From JBCCDY01 sp039030555 (GTDB lineage: Bacteria; Bacteroidota; Bacteroidia; Cytophagales; Cyclobacteriaceae), in NCBI GenBank assembly GCA_039030555.1, contig JBCCDY010000003.1, positions 1 to 64,000 on the forward strand: a stretch of 64,000 bases of DNA. The letters run 5' to 3'. A model generated the notes under the pieces. That model was given only the letters and a program-made list of their open reading frames with translations. It made no database searches and was not told the origin of the DNA. Shown here in pieces: positions 39,644-48,191 of the stretch (positions are counted from its first letter, which is position 1; each line of letters opens with the position of its first letter). The position numbers and the translations under genes are program-made.

Positions 39644-40609
39644 ATGTTGTTTAATAAATTAAGAAGAAAGACATTCGGTTTAACATTAAGTTTACTAACT
39701 GTGGTAACATTCTCTTGTAGCGATAGCGAAGAGCCGCAAGAGTTTGCAGCACCGATCCTTTCGGTCAATACCGTCCCACAGACTATTAATGATACTGTTC
39801 GAATTTCTGCAGGTTCTTCACTGAATATCGCTATAGGGCTGCAAGCAGCAGCTGGGTTTCAGAATTTAGAGGTGACGGGGATTGACCTAAGCGACAATAT
39901 AGTTTTCAATGATGAAACTATAAGCGATCCCAACGATTTTGAAAATTCATTCTCAAAAGAGATAGATTTTGATTTTGACGACCCGCAACTTTTATCCTCC
40001 ATTGTAAACTTTGAAATAACCGTAGTAGACCGGGCAGGTCAGTCAGACGTCGAAAATTTAATCGTAGTGGTCAGTTCTCCATCTGTAGCACTTAGGTCAA
40101 TGGTTCTTCTTGGAGCTCAAATTAACAGTAATCCAAGCTTTTACGATGCCATAGGAGACAGGAAGTTTTTATTCGATGAAGCTCGGTCTGAATCCGTTAC
40201 GGACAGTTCTATAGTTGATTTTGCTTATTATTTTGGAGAAGGCATGAATAGCTTATCTGCTATCGATGATGAAGAATTAAACGATGTTTTCGTGGCTGCC
40301 AACTCAAGCTTTTCTATTGAAAATGGTTTTACTACCAGAAACGCTACAAGGTTTGTGAACGTATCCGATAATGTATCATCTGATGATTTTAATGATATCG
40401 TAAATGGAGCACAGTTATTGGGTGCTGCTTCTCTTGCTGGTGAAGGGACTTCAAGAGTAACTAATCTGGAAGTTGGAAATGTGATTGCCTTTCAATTAGC
40501 GGATAGCAGAGCAGGTCTTTTTGGCTTAGTCCGAATAGTGGAGATAAATGATACGGATGGCGAAGGTACGATTACCGTAGATATCAAAATTCAGACCTTG
40601 AACAATTGA
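39644..40609 (+). CDS. Putative lipoprotein, second of a related pair
   Basis: A 321-residue lipoprotein with its lipobox ending at Cys25 (VVTFSC, then SDSEEP). The ATG at 39644 is preferred: the upstream frame start lies in a terminator hairpin and would bury the signal. It shares with the previous gene the DFAYYF segment near the middle and the end pattern TRVTNLEVGNVIAFQLADS...GTITVDIKIQ. Outside these shared parts the two have diverged. The function is not known; a cell-surface or adhesion role would be speculation. Confidence 0.75.
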   Translation: MLFNKLRRKTFGLTLSLLTVVTFSCSDSEEPQEFAAPILSVNTVPQTINDTVRISAGSSLNIAIGLQAAAGFQNLEVTGIDLSDNIVFNDETISDPNDFENSFSKEIDFDFDDPQLLSSIVNFEITVVDRAGQSDVENLIVVVSSPSVALRSMVLLGAQINSNPSFYDAIGDRKFLFDEARSESVTDSSIVDFAYYFGEGMNSLSAIDDEELNDVFVAANSSFSIENGFTTRNATRFVNVSDNVSSDDFNDIVNGAQLLGAASLAGEGTSRVTNLEVGNVIAFQLADSRAGLFGLVRIVEINDTDGEGTITVDIKIQTLNN

Positions 40610-40620
40610 GAGATAATGAA

Positions 40621-40655
40621 AAAGGGACTACCTAATTAAAGACAGTCCCTTTACT
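40621..40655. terminator. Bidirectional terminator before metK end
   Basis: AAAGGGACT (40621-40629) pairs with AGTCCCTTT (40644-40652), 14-nt loop. It lies between the convergent lipoprotein gene and metK. Confidence 0.7.
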
Positions 40656-40672
40656 ATATTTATTATTGAAGC

Positions 40673-41929
40673 TTACACTCCAAAAGCTTCTTTGATCTGG
40701 TCTACATAATCTAATTTTTCCCAGGTAAACGTCTCCACTTCTTTTTGCACATCACCGCTTTCGTTTACGAAATGTACTTTCTTGACTTCACTTGGTCTTC
40801 CCATATGTCCATAAGCAGCTGTTTCAGAATAAATAGGTTCTTTCAATTTTAGCCGCTCTATGATTGCAGCAGGACGCATATTGAAAATAGATTCAACCTT
40901 TTCAGCGATTTCACCATCACTTAAATCAACTTTAGCAGAGCCATAAGTATTTACGTAAATACCCATCGGATCAGGTACCCCGATTGCATAAGAGACCTGA
41001 ACCAGAATCTCGTCAGCAATGCCTGCTGCAACCAGGTTTTTAGCGATATGCCTTGTAGCATAAGCAGCAGATCTATCCACTTTTGAGGGATCTTTACCAG
41101 AAAAAGCACCGCCTCCATGAGCACCTTTTCCACCATACGTATCTACGATTATTTTTCTTCCGGTTAGGCCGGTATCACCGTGTGGCCCCCCAATTACAAA
41201 TTTTCCAGTCGGGTTAATGTGGTATTTGATTTGGTCATTGAAAAGGACTCTGTTCTTTTCAAGCATTTGATCCTTAACCCTTGGGATCAACACATTTTTA
41301 ATATCATTGTTGATCTTTTGAAGCATTGCTTTTTCCTCATCAAAATCATCATGCTGGGTAGAAACAACGATAGCGTCTATTCGAATAGGATTATTGTCAT
41401 CATCATACTCGATGGTTACCTGAGCTTTTGCGTCAGGTCTTAAATAGGTCATTTCATTATTTTCCCTTCTGATGTCGGCAAGGGTTTTTAAAATCCTATG
41501 TGAAATGTCAAGCGCAAGGGGCATGTAGTTTTCAGTTTCGCTGGTAGCATAACCAAACATCATTCCCTGATCGCCGGCACCTTGTTCTTCATGCAAACCC
41601 TTACCTGATTCGACACCTTGGTTAATATCCGGAGACTGCTCATGAATAGCAGATATAACACCACAGGAGTCGGCTTCAAACTGATATTCCGATTTCGTAT
41701 ACCCAATTCTTTTAATGACATCGCGAGCCACTTTTTGTACATCGATGTAGGCTTTCGATTTAACTTCACCGCTTAATACAGTTAAGCCAGTAGTAACCAA
41801 AGTTTCGCAGGCTACTTTTGAGTCGGGATCGATAGAAAGAAAATGATCTAGTAAGGCGTCTGATATTTGATCGGCAATTTTATCGGGATGTCCTTCCGAT
41901 ACCGATTCGGAAGTAAATAAATAAGGCAT
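40673..41929 (-). CDS. metK: S-adenosylmethionine synthetase
   Basis: A 418-residue enzyme making S-adenosylmethionine from Met and ATP. It has the ATP-binding motif SEGHPDKIADQISDA (about 9-23), GAGDQGMMFGYA (about 117-128) and the Gly-rich loop GGGAFSGKDPSKVDRS (about 278-293). The three-domain MetK form is complete. Its promoter candidate is at 41964-41971, and the leader of about 30 nt is too short for a SAM riboswitch, so none is claimed. A bidirectional terminator follows its 3' end. Confidence 0.98.
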   Translation of the reverse strand: MPYLFTSESVSEGHPDKIADQISDALLDHFLSIDPDSKVACETLVTTGLTVLSGEVKSKAYIDVQKVARDVIKRIGYTKSEYQFEADSCGVISAIHEQSPDINQGVESGKGLHEEQGAGDQGMMFGYATSETENYMPLALDISHRILKTLADIRRENNEMTYLRPDAKAQVTIEYDDDNNPIRIDAIVVSTQHDDFDEEKAMLQKINNDIKNVLIPRVKDQMLEKNRVLFNDQIKYHINPTGKFVIGGPHGDTGLTGRKIIVDTYGGKGAHGGGAFSGKDPSKVDRSAAYATRHIAKNLVAAGIADEILVQVSYAIGVPDPMGIYVNTYGSAKVDLSDGEIAEKVESIFNMRPAAIIERLKLKEPIYSETAAYGHMGRPSEVKKVHFVNESGDVQKEVETFTWEKLDYVDQIKEAFGV

Positions 41930-41963
41930 ATACTTTTTTTAAATGGTCATTGTTTGAGGAGGC

Positions 41964-41971
41964 CAAAATTA
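41964..41971 (-). promoter_or_regulatory. -7 element of a metK promoter
   Basis: On the minus strand TAATTTTG is an exact match to TAnnTTTG, 34 nt before the metK ATG. The -33 position, about 20 nt upstream, has only TTTT. It lies close to the end of the upstream methyltransferase gene. Confidence 0.45.
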
Positions 41972-41973
41972 GC

Positions 41974-42681
41974 TCAATTGCTATAAAGTAAAAAGATCGT
42001 AGGCATTTTGTGTAAGTCGGGCGGATTGCCTTTCCACTCTTTTACAGTTTTAGAGGCAATCATTTCATCATTTCCGGTAATATCCCTTGCAATACAAACC
42101 ATAGTCGATTCCTGACAAGTTGTCATTAGGGTCTCAAACAATTGATTATTTCTATAGGGAGTATCCATAAAAATTTGCGTTTGATGAGTTCTGGAATCCT
42201 TCTCCAAACGCTGAATGAACGATCTCTTCTCCTTTTTATCGATCGGTACGTAACCATGAAAAACAAAAGACTGACCGTTGAACCCCGAGGCCATCAAAGC
42301 AAGGAAAATAGAGGATGGCCCAACCAGAGGGATCACTTTAATTTTTTTTTGATGTGCAGCTTTTACGAGCTTTGAACCTGGGTCTGCGATACCAGGGCAA
42401 CCGGATTCCGACATCAGTCCAACATCACTTCCATTAAGAAGGAGATCGACCCAAAACCCTAATTCTGAATCTGGGGTGTCTTTATTTAGAATTCTAAAAT
42501 CAATTTCTTCAATATTCCTTCCGAGCTTTAGAGTGCTTATGAAGCGGCGTGATGTTCTTACATTTTCCACGGCGAAATAATCCAGCCTTCCACACGCTTC
42601 AAAGATACTCTGGCTCAAGACCTGGTTTTGGGTGTCTTCTGAAACTACTGTTGGGATCAATATCAGTTGTCCTTTCTTCAC
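41974..42681 (-). CDS. SAM-dependent methyltransferase, RsmI-like
   Basis: A 235-residue protein of the tetrapyrrole-methylase fold, the RsmI branch that methylates 16S rRNA at C1402 (2'-O). Motifs: KGQLILIPTVV near the start, GSDVGLMSESGCPGIADPG (about 86-104) and VIPLVGPSSIFLALMASG. The GTG at 42681 is the best start: it overlaps the hydrolase stop (TAGTG) and gives the family's normal N-terminus, while the frame begins 21 codons earlier in the hydrolase gene. The branch is a good guess, not certain, since several paralogues share these motifs. Confidence 0.86.
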   Translation of the reverse strand: MKKGQLILIPTVVSEDTQNQVLSQSIFEACGRLDYFAVENVRTSRRFISTLKLGRNIEEIDFRILNKDTPDSELGFWVDLLLNGSDVGLMSESGCPGIADPGSKLVKAAHQKKIKVIPLVGPSSIFLALMASGFNGQSFVFHGYVPIDKKEKRSFIQRLEKDSRTHQTQIFMDTPYRNNQLFETLMTTCQESTMVCIARDITGNDEMIASKTVKEWKGNPPDLHKMPTIFLLYSN

Positions 42682-43445
42682 TATTCGTTCAGTAATTTCA
42701 TGGTTGAATCGAAAAACAATTGAGGCTGTTCTGCGTGCAACCAATGCCCTGATTTATCAAAAGTTTGAAGTGATGAATTCGGAAAATGCTGTTTTATTTT
42801 TTGATCGTCTTCATCAAGAATATAATCTGAATTACCTCCCCTGAGAAATAAGCTTGATTTATCAAACCTTTTAGAATCATTTAGCTCTTCTCCAATAGCA
42901 TCAAGTTTTTCAAAGAGTACTTCCAAATTGGCTTTCCAGGAGAACGTTCCATCTTGGTTTCTGTCCAGATTTTTCATTAAAAACTGACGCTCCCCAAAGT
43001 TTGGAATGGATTCGCTTAGTTTTTTATCAATCTCACCCCTACTTGAATAGTCTTTTAGCTCTAAGCCAAGTAGCGCTTTAAAAAGATTTTCATGCCTTAT
43101 TGGATATTTTTTAGGCCCAATATCAGCTATAATTAGTTTTTCAACGAGCTTAGGGTGATCGCAAGCAAAATTCATAGCTACTTTTCCACCCATGGAATGA
43201 CCGATCATAAAGGCCGAAGAAATGCCCTCGCTTTCGTAAAGTTCTAATACGTCATCGCTCATAAGAGCATATGAAAAATCTTCACTATGCTCTGTATTAC
43301 CATGGTTACGCTGGTCAGGAATAATTACCTTAAACTGCTCAGCATACTTTTTTGCCAAAGTCACCCAGTTATCTGAAGACCCTAAGAGGCCGTGGAGGAT
43401 AATCAGAGGTTTACCCTCTCCATATACCCGATTAAAAAGCTTCAT
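42681..43445 (-). CDS. Alpha/beta hydrolase (YbfF-like esterase)
   Basis: A 254-residue cytoplasmic hydrolase. It has the oxyanion motif HGLLGSSDNW (about 18-27), the nucleophile elbow GHSMGGKVA (Ser near 96), a probable acid in the region before the last quarter, and the catalytic His in SGHWLHAEQP (about 234). The length and motifs match the YbfF/esterase branch acting on small acyl esters. It overlaps pdxJ by 4 nt upstream and the RsmI-like gene by 1 nt downstream, so pdxJ-hydrolase-rsmI form one operon. Confidence 0.88.
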   Translation of the reverse strand: MKLFNRVYGEGKPLIILHGLLGSSDNWVTLAKKYAEQFKVIIPDQRNHGNTEHSEDFSYALMSDDVLELYESEGISSAFMIGHSMGGKVAMNFACDHPKLVEKLIIADIGPKKYPIRHENLFKALLGLELKDYSSRGEIDKKLSESIPNFGERQFLMKNLDRNQDGTFSWKANLEVLFEKLDAIGEELNDSKRFDKSSLFLRGGNSDYILDEDDQKIKQHFPNSSLQTFDKSGHWLHAEQPQLFFDSTMKLLNE

Positions 43446-44155
43446 TTTAATTGTCTTAAATACAGTTGGATAGTGTTTTCCAGTCCCAAATAAAGTGCGT
43501 CACAAATTAATGCATGACCTATGGAAACTTCTTTTAGATTTGGAATAGAATCTTTTAGAAATTTTAAATTTACCAAGTCCAGATCGTGGCCTGCGTTTAT
43601 ACCTAAACCCAGATTTACAGCTAAAGAAGCCGCTTTGACATATTCTTTTATGGCCAATTCTTTATTCGAATGATAAGACTTCGCATATGGCTCTGTATAA
43701 AACTCAATTCTATCAGCGCCTATTTTTGCGGCACCTTTAACCATTTTTTCATCAGGATCAACAAATACAGATACACGACTTCCGAAAGACTTAATTTCAC
43801 GAACTATTTCTTTTAGATAATCCTGGTTTAAAATGGTATCCCAACCTGCATTAGAAGTCAGGGCGTCTGGGCCATCGGGTACAAGAGTTGCCTGTTCCGG
43901 TCTGGTCTCTTGAATAATTTTCAAATAACGTTTATCGGGATAGCCCTCAACATTGAATTCACTTGCGACCACTTTTTTTAAATCATAAACGTCCTTTTCT
44001 GTGATGTGTCTTTCGTCTGGTCGTGGATGCACGGTGATACCTTGCGCTCCGAAGCGCTCACAGTCAAGAGCTACTTGAACGAGGTTTGGATTATTACCAC
44101 CTCGCGCGTTTCTAAGCGTTGCTATTTTATTTACGTTTACACTTAAACGGGTCAT
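43442..44155 (-). CDS. pdxJ: Pyridoxine 5'-phosphate synthase
   Basis: A 237-residue TIM-barrel enzyme that joins 1-deoxyxylulose 5-phosphate and 3-amino-2-oxopropyl phosphate to make vitamin B6 phosphate. Motifs: SVNVNKIATLRNARGG (about 5-20), ITVHPRPDERHI (about 40-51), VSVFVDPDEKM (about 127-137) and GLGINAGHDLDLVNL (about 187-201). The length and pattern are those of PdxJ throughout. It is the first gene of a three-gene unit on the minus strand. The opposite-strand yqeY gene starts 89 nt away. Confidence 0.98.
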   Translation of the reverse strand: MTRLSVNVNKIATLRNARGGNNPNLVQVALDCERFGAQGITVHPRPDERHITEKDVYDLKKVVASEFNVEGYPDKRYLKIIQETRPEQATLVPDGPDALTSNAGWDTILNQDYLKEIVREIKSFGSRVSVFVDPDEKMVKGAAKIGADRIEFYTEPYAKSYHSNKELAIKEYVKAASLAVNLGLGINAGHDLDLVNLKFLKDSIPNLKEVSIGHALICDALYLGLENTIQLYLRQLK

Positions 44156-44244
44156 CTATCGAAATGAAATTTATATTTGCTGAAATTATTCTTCTGAGAA
44201 ATCAAAGATAACCTCAAGGAAGAGATAAAGTTAAAGTAAGAATT

Positions 44245-44694
44245 ATGAGTTTAAAAAATAAAATAGACCAGGAGATTAAACAGGCAATGCTTTCAAAAGA
44301 AAAAGAAAGGCTTACCGTTCTGAGGGCAATCAAATCTCAGATTTTACTGGCACAAACCGAAAAAGGAGCTTCAGATGAAATTACTGAAGAATCGGAACTA
44401 AAGCTTTTAACAAAGGCAGCTAAGCAACGAAAAGAATCTGCTGAGATCTTTCAGAAAGAAGGCAGAGACGATCTTTATAGTAAAGAGATTTTCGAATACG
44501 AAGTCATTAGTCAGTTTTTGCCTAAACAGCTCTCCGATCAAGAGCTGGAAAAAGAGGTCAAATCGATCATAGAAGAAACAGGTGCTTCAGAAATGAAAGA
44601 TATGGGTAAGGTAATGGGTATTGCTTCGAAAAAATTAGCTGGGAAAGCTGATGGAAAAAAGATCTCAGAGCAGGTAAAGAAACTGTTAGCTTAG
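44245..44694 (+). CDS. yqeY: YqeY/GatB-domain protein
   Basis: A 149-residue helical cytoplasmic protein of the YqeY family, whose C-terminal part resembles the tail domain of the GatB amidotransferase subunit. The N-terminal helices (LKNKIDQEIKQAMLSKEKER, RLTVLRAIKSQI) and the end (DMGKVMGIASKKLAGKADGK) fit the family. The molecular role is not settled; an effect on tRNA-linked amidation is assumed. It is the first gene of a long plus-strand run and is followed by cvpA after 1 nt. Confidence 0.93.
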   Translation: MSLKNKIDQEIKQAMLSKEKERLTVLRAIKSQILLAQTEKGASDEITEESELKLLTKAAKQRKESAEIFQKEGRDDLYSKEIFEYEVISQFLPKQLSDQELEKEVKSIIEETGASEMKDMGKVMGIASKKLAGKADGKKISEQVKKLLA

Positions 44695-44695
44695 C

Positions 44696-45205
44696 TTGTC
44701 TCCGGTTGATATTGTCTTATTAGCAGGGCTCGCTTTTGGTTTGATCCAGGGGTTCAGAAAAGGTCTGATTATGGAATTAATAGCTCTAATGGCATTTTTT
44801 GTTGCCATTTTTGGAGCTATTAAACTTATGGATGTCACCATTAGCCTTCTTCAAGAATACACATCTGTAGAGAGTGCTTTTATCCCTTTCTTAGTTTTTA
44901 TTGGACTGTTTGTTTTGATCTTGTTTGGAATAAATGCTTTGGGAAAGCTTTTAAAGAAAGTTATTCATTTAACTCCTTTTGGAATGTTCGATAGTATAAT
45001 CGGTGGAGTGATAGGTATCTTAAAATGGGCTTTCGGATTTAGTATAATTATTTGGGGGATCAATTTTTTTGATAAATCCTTTATAGATCAATATTCTGTT
45101 AATTCACAGGTACTACCCTTCATAGAGCCTATTGCCCCCAAACTGATTACGGCTACCATCAGCTTTCTACCGTTTCTTAAGGACTTATTTGAGAATATTA
45201 AATAA
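44696..45205 (+). CDS. CvpA family membrane protein
   Basis: A 169-residue membrane protein with four hydrophobic segments (about 5-20, 28-46, 62-85 and 105-125), fitting the CvpA family (named for a colicin V production protein). GFRKGLIMELIALMAFFVAIF near 18-38 is the typical N-terminal motif. It starts with TTG, one base after the yqeY stop. The function in Bacteroidota is unclear; CvpA in other bacteria affects envelope integrity. It runs to 45205, close to the next start. Confidence 0.88.
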   Translation: MSPVDIVLLAGLAFGLIQGFRKGLIMELIALMAFFVAIFGAIKLMDVTISLLQEYTSVESAFIPFLVFIGLFVLILFGINALGKLLKKVIHLTPFGMFDSIIGGVIGILKWAFGFSIIIWGINFFDKSFIDQYSVNSQVLPFIEPIAPKLITATISFLPFLKDLFENIK

Positions 45206-45212
45206 ATCTGAC

Positions 45213-45782
45213 TTGGTTCTGTTTATCGACAATTTTGATTCCTTTTCTCATAATCTAATCGATTATCTGGAGCAGGCAGGAGTTCGATGTAAGCTCATAA
45301 GAAACGATACCAGATGGGATGAACATACTCTAACTGGCGTGAAGGGTATCGTTATCTCTCCAGGGCCTGGGCAGCCGAAGAATGCTGGCTTTCTGATGGG
45401 TTTTTTAGAGAAAATTCCTCAACAGATACCCGTATTGGGTATTTGCCTGGGGCATCAAGCTATTGGTGTTTATTTCGGGGGAAAGTTGGAAAAAGCGCTT
45501 AAACCAATGCACGGGAAGGTGTCATCTATAACTTTAAATCAACATTATCTTTTTAATGATCTTCCTTCGGAAATAAATGTCACTCGTTATCATTCATTAG
45601 TACTGAAAGAGCTACCTGACTCATTTGAGGAAATTGCATTCAGTGGTGATCAGGAAAATATGGGAATGTCACATAAAACTCTTCCATATGCCTCTGTTCA
45701 GTTTCACCCCGAGGCATTTTTAACGGAGCATGGTATACAAATCATAAAAAATTGGGTTGACTACAATAAAATTGTAATTTGA
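45213..45782 (+). CDS. Glutamine amidotransferase subunit of anthranilate/aminodeoxychorismate synthase
   Basis: A class I glutamine amidotransferase of about 189 residues that supplies ammonia for folate (PabA) or tryptophan (TrpG) synthesis. The nucleophile Cys is in GICLGHQAIG (about 82), and the His-Glu pair is in QFHPEAFLTEHG (about 166-169). A TTG at 45213 gives the usual N-terminus VLFIDNFDSF; a TTG at 45189 inside cvpA is also possible. No synthase large subunit is nearby, so PabA versus TrpG cannot be decided. Confidence 0.88.
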   Translation: MVLFIDNFDSFSHNLIDYLEQAGVRCKLIRNDTRWDEHTLTGVKGIVISPGPGQPKNAGFLMGFLEKIPQQIPVLGICLGHQAIGVYFGGKLEKALKPMHGKVSSITLNQHYLFNDLPSEINVTRYHSLVLKELPDSFEEIAFSGDQENMGMSHKTLPYASVQFHPEAFLTEHGIQIIKNWVDYNKIVI

Positions 45783-45800
45783 CAAAGTCAGCAAGAAATT

Positions 45801-46568
45801 ATGAGCGTTGAAACAGCTTTAGAAATTAAGGAAAGTGGCGACTTCAGGTATATAGAGGAAGGGGCGGGGGAACCGTTTGTTTTACTACATGGTTTGTTCG
45901 GAGCATTAAGCAATTGGCAAAGTGTAGTAGAAGAGTTTTCTGTTACTCATAAGGTAATTATTCCTCTCTTACCGATTTATGAAATGCCGATCAGGGAAGC
46001 TGGCCTTGAAGGATTGGTTAAGTTCTTGGAGGACTTTATAAAATTAAAGCAGCTCACCGATTTTAATTTAATGGGAAATTCCCTGGGAGGACACGTGGGC
46101 TTAATATATTCACTCAGGCACTCAACTCAAGTAAAAAGACTTGTTTTGACAGGCAGTTCTGGTCTTTTCGAGAATTCTATGGGCGGTTCTTTTCCAAAGA
46201 GGGGAAGTTATGATTACATAAAGGAACGTGTAGGATATACGTTTTACGACCCTAATGTAGCTACTGAGGAATATGTGAAGGAAATTTTTGAAACGACAAA
46301 GAGTATTCCGAAATGCATGAGAATAGTTGCTATAGCTAAATCGGCTCAAAGGCATAATCTAGCGACTGAGTTACCACATCTGAAAGTAAAAACGCTGCTC
46401 ATCTGGGGGCTCAACGACACGATTACGCCTCCGGAAGTTGCACATGAGTTTAATAGATTAATACCGGGATCTACCCTTAAATTCATAGATAAATGTTGTC
46501 ATGCGCCAATGATGGAACATCCCCAGCGCTTCAATGAAATTTTGGGCTCGTTTTTGCGTAACAGTTAA
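45801..46568 (+). CDS. Alpha/beta hydrolase
   Basis: A 255-residue hydrolase with the HGLFGALSNW oxyanion motif (about 29-38), the nucleophile elbow GNSLGGHVGL (Ser near 94), an Asp around LLIWGLNDTITPPEV and the His in CCHAPMMEHP (about 233-242). It is unlike the YbfF-like protein at 42681. The substrate is unknown. It stands between the amidotransferase and the CBS gene, 18 nt from the former and 3 nt from the latter, so it is probably part of the same transcript. Confidence 0.88.
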   Translation: MSVETALEIKESGDFRYIEEGAGEPFVLLHGLFGALSNWQSVVEEFSVTHKVIIPLLPIYEMPIREAGLEGLVKFLEDFIKLKQLTDFNLMGNSLGGHVGLIYSLRHSTQVKRLVLTGSSGLFENSMGGSFPKRGSYDYIKERVGYTFYDPNVATEEYVKEIFETTKSIPKCMRIVAIAKSAQRHNLATELPHLKVKTLLIWGLNDTITPPEVAHEFNRLIPGSTLKFIDKCCHAPMMEHPQRFNEILGSFLRNS

Positions 46569-46571
46569 ATT

Positions 46572-47240
46572 GTGATAATAGCATCAGAATTAGTTAATCT
46601 TCTTATACCACCGTTAAAACCTTCTGACAAATTAGGAAAGGTATTGACGTGGATGGACGAATTACGCGTTAACCAACTTCCAGTAGTTGATCATGAAGTT
46701 TTTCAAGGCTTCGTTTTGTCCGATGAGGTAATGGATATGAACGATGCAAAGGCGGCAGTTTCGGAAGTTCAACTACACGGAGTCAATTGTTCAATCAACG
46801 AATCCCAGCATTTTTTCGATGTAATGAAAACGGCAAGCGATTTCGAAATGGAAATGGTAGCTGTTTTAAATGATGTTAATCTATACCAAGGTTCGATCGG
46901 GATTGGAGATACAATGAATGCTTTTGCACAAACTACCTCAGTGCAAAACCCAGGAGCCATTTTAGTATTATCACTAAACCAGATTGATTATTCTTTAAGT
47001 GAAATAAGTCGTTTGGTAGAGTCAGATGATATTAAAATTTTGAGCAGCCATACATCAGTTGATGTTATGGACCCCTCTAAGCTCAAATTAACGCTTAAGT
47101 TGAACGAAACAGAAGTTTCCAGGGTAATGGCGACGCTGGAAAGATTTAACTATAGGATCGTAAGCCAATTTAAGGACACCACAACAGTCGATAACAATCA
47201 GGAAAGGCTCGATATCCTAATGAAGTATCTTGACTTATAA
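46572..47240 (+). CDS. CBS-domain protein
   Basis: A 222-residue cytoplasmic protein. The first 125 residues are a CBS domain pair (SDKLGKVLTWMDELRVNQLPVVD, then ISECQ-like repeats), which in other proteins bind adenosine nucleotides. The last 80 residues (LSEISRLVESDDIKILSSHT, then VSRVMATLERFNYRIVSQF) look like an ACT-type regulatory fold. It begins with GTG. In many Bacteroidota this gene lies between pdxJ and nadK; here it immediately precedes nadK, so a nucleotide-sensing role is plausible but unproven. Confidence 0.85.
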   Translation: MIIASELVNLLIPPLKPSDKLGKVLTWMDELRVNQLPVVDHEVFQGFVLSDEVMDMNDAKAAVSEVQLHGVNCSINESQHFFDVMKTASDFEMEMVAVLNDVNLYQGSIGIGDTMNAFAQTTSVQNPGAILVLSLNQIDYSLSEISRLVESDDIKILSSHTSVDVMDPSKLKLTLKLNETEVSRVMATLERFNYRIVSQFKDTTTVDNNQERLDILMKYLDL

Positions 47241-47250
47241 ACTCTAAAGA

Positions 47251-48126
47251 ATGAGAGTTGCACTTCACGGTAAAGGTATTTCAGACGAGAAATGTGACAT
47301 AGTTCGTGAAATCCTCAAAGAACTCTCGGTAGAGGGTTTTCAGCTATCACTTTCAGAAAGCTTTAAAAAAGAGCTGATAAGCAATCAAATCGAAGTTGGA
47401 GAATATGAGACTTATAGTAAAGAAAGATCTGACCGTTTTGCTGATTTTATAATTAGTATTGGTGGTGATGGCACCTTGTTAGAAACCGTAACCCATATCG
47501 GGAAAAAAGAAATTCCCATTCTAGGCATCAATATTGGAAGATTAGGTTTTCTAGCTACGACAACAAGGGATCAGATTTCAGAAATATCCAAATCGCTTAA
47601 AAAAAGAGAATATACCATTGATTCCAGAACATTAATTAGCCTCGAATGCGATGAGTGTCTCTTTGGAACCAATAATTTCGCTTTAAACGAGTTTGCAATC
47701 TTAAAAAAAGATTCCTCATCTATGATTGTTGTTCATGCGTACCTTGATGGAGACTACCTTAATTCATATTGGGCAGATGGACTTATAGTGGCTACTCCTA
47801 CTGGAAGTACAGGTTACTCCCTGAGTTGTGGAGGGCCGGTAGTTTTACCTCAATCGCACAACTTTGTGATTACACCGGTAAGTCCTCATAACTTAAGCAC
47901 CAGGCCGTTAGTCGTTCCTGACAGCAGTGTGATTTCTTTTGAAATAGAAGGTCGCGGAGAAAACTTTCTCGCCTCGCTGGATTCAAGATCAGTGACTGTG
48001 ACCGCAGACTATAAATTAACTGTTCGGAAGGAAGAATTTGAAGCTAAATTGATCAGGATAGATGAGTTTACTTTCGTAGATACCCTTAGAAATAAACTTA
48101 GTTGGGGCCTAGATGTGAGAAATTAA
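47251..48126 (+). CDS. nadK: NAD kinase
   Basis: A 291-residue enzyme phosphorylating NAD to NADP. The catalytic loop motif is SIGGDGTLLETV (about 70-81); the second is DGLIVATPTGSTGYSLSCGGP (about 174-194), and NEFAILKKDSS lies before it. The length is usual. It is the first enzyme gene of the conserved block that continues with the DUF6089 genes, uppS and bamA. The preceding CBS gene is 10 nt away. Confidence 0.97.
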   Translation: MRVALHGKGISDEKCDIVREILKELSVEGFQLSLSESFKKELISNQIEVGEYETYSKERSDRFADFIISIGGDGTLLETVTHIGKKEIPILGINIGRLGFLATTTRDQISEISKSLKKREYTIDSRTLISLECDECLFGTNNFALNEFAILKKDSSSMIVVHAYLDGDYLNSYWADGLIVATPTGSTGYSLSCGGPVVLPQSHNFVITPVSPHNLSTRPLVVPDSSVISFEIEGRGENFLASLDSRSVTVTADYKLTVRKEEFEAKLIRIDEFTFVDTLRNKLSWGLDVRN

Positions 48127-48191
48127 ATTTTAAGATTGAAAACTAATCTGTTATTTTAGGTTTCTGTAGTACGAGCGAATTACCAATCAAC

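Noticed and set aside
40673..41973. SAM riboswitch before metK
   Set aside because: The leader between the probable promoter and the ATG is only about 30 nt, too short for known SAM riboswitches.
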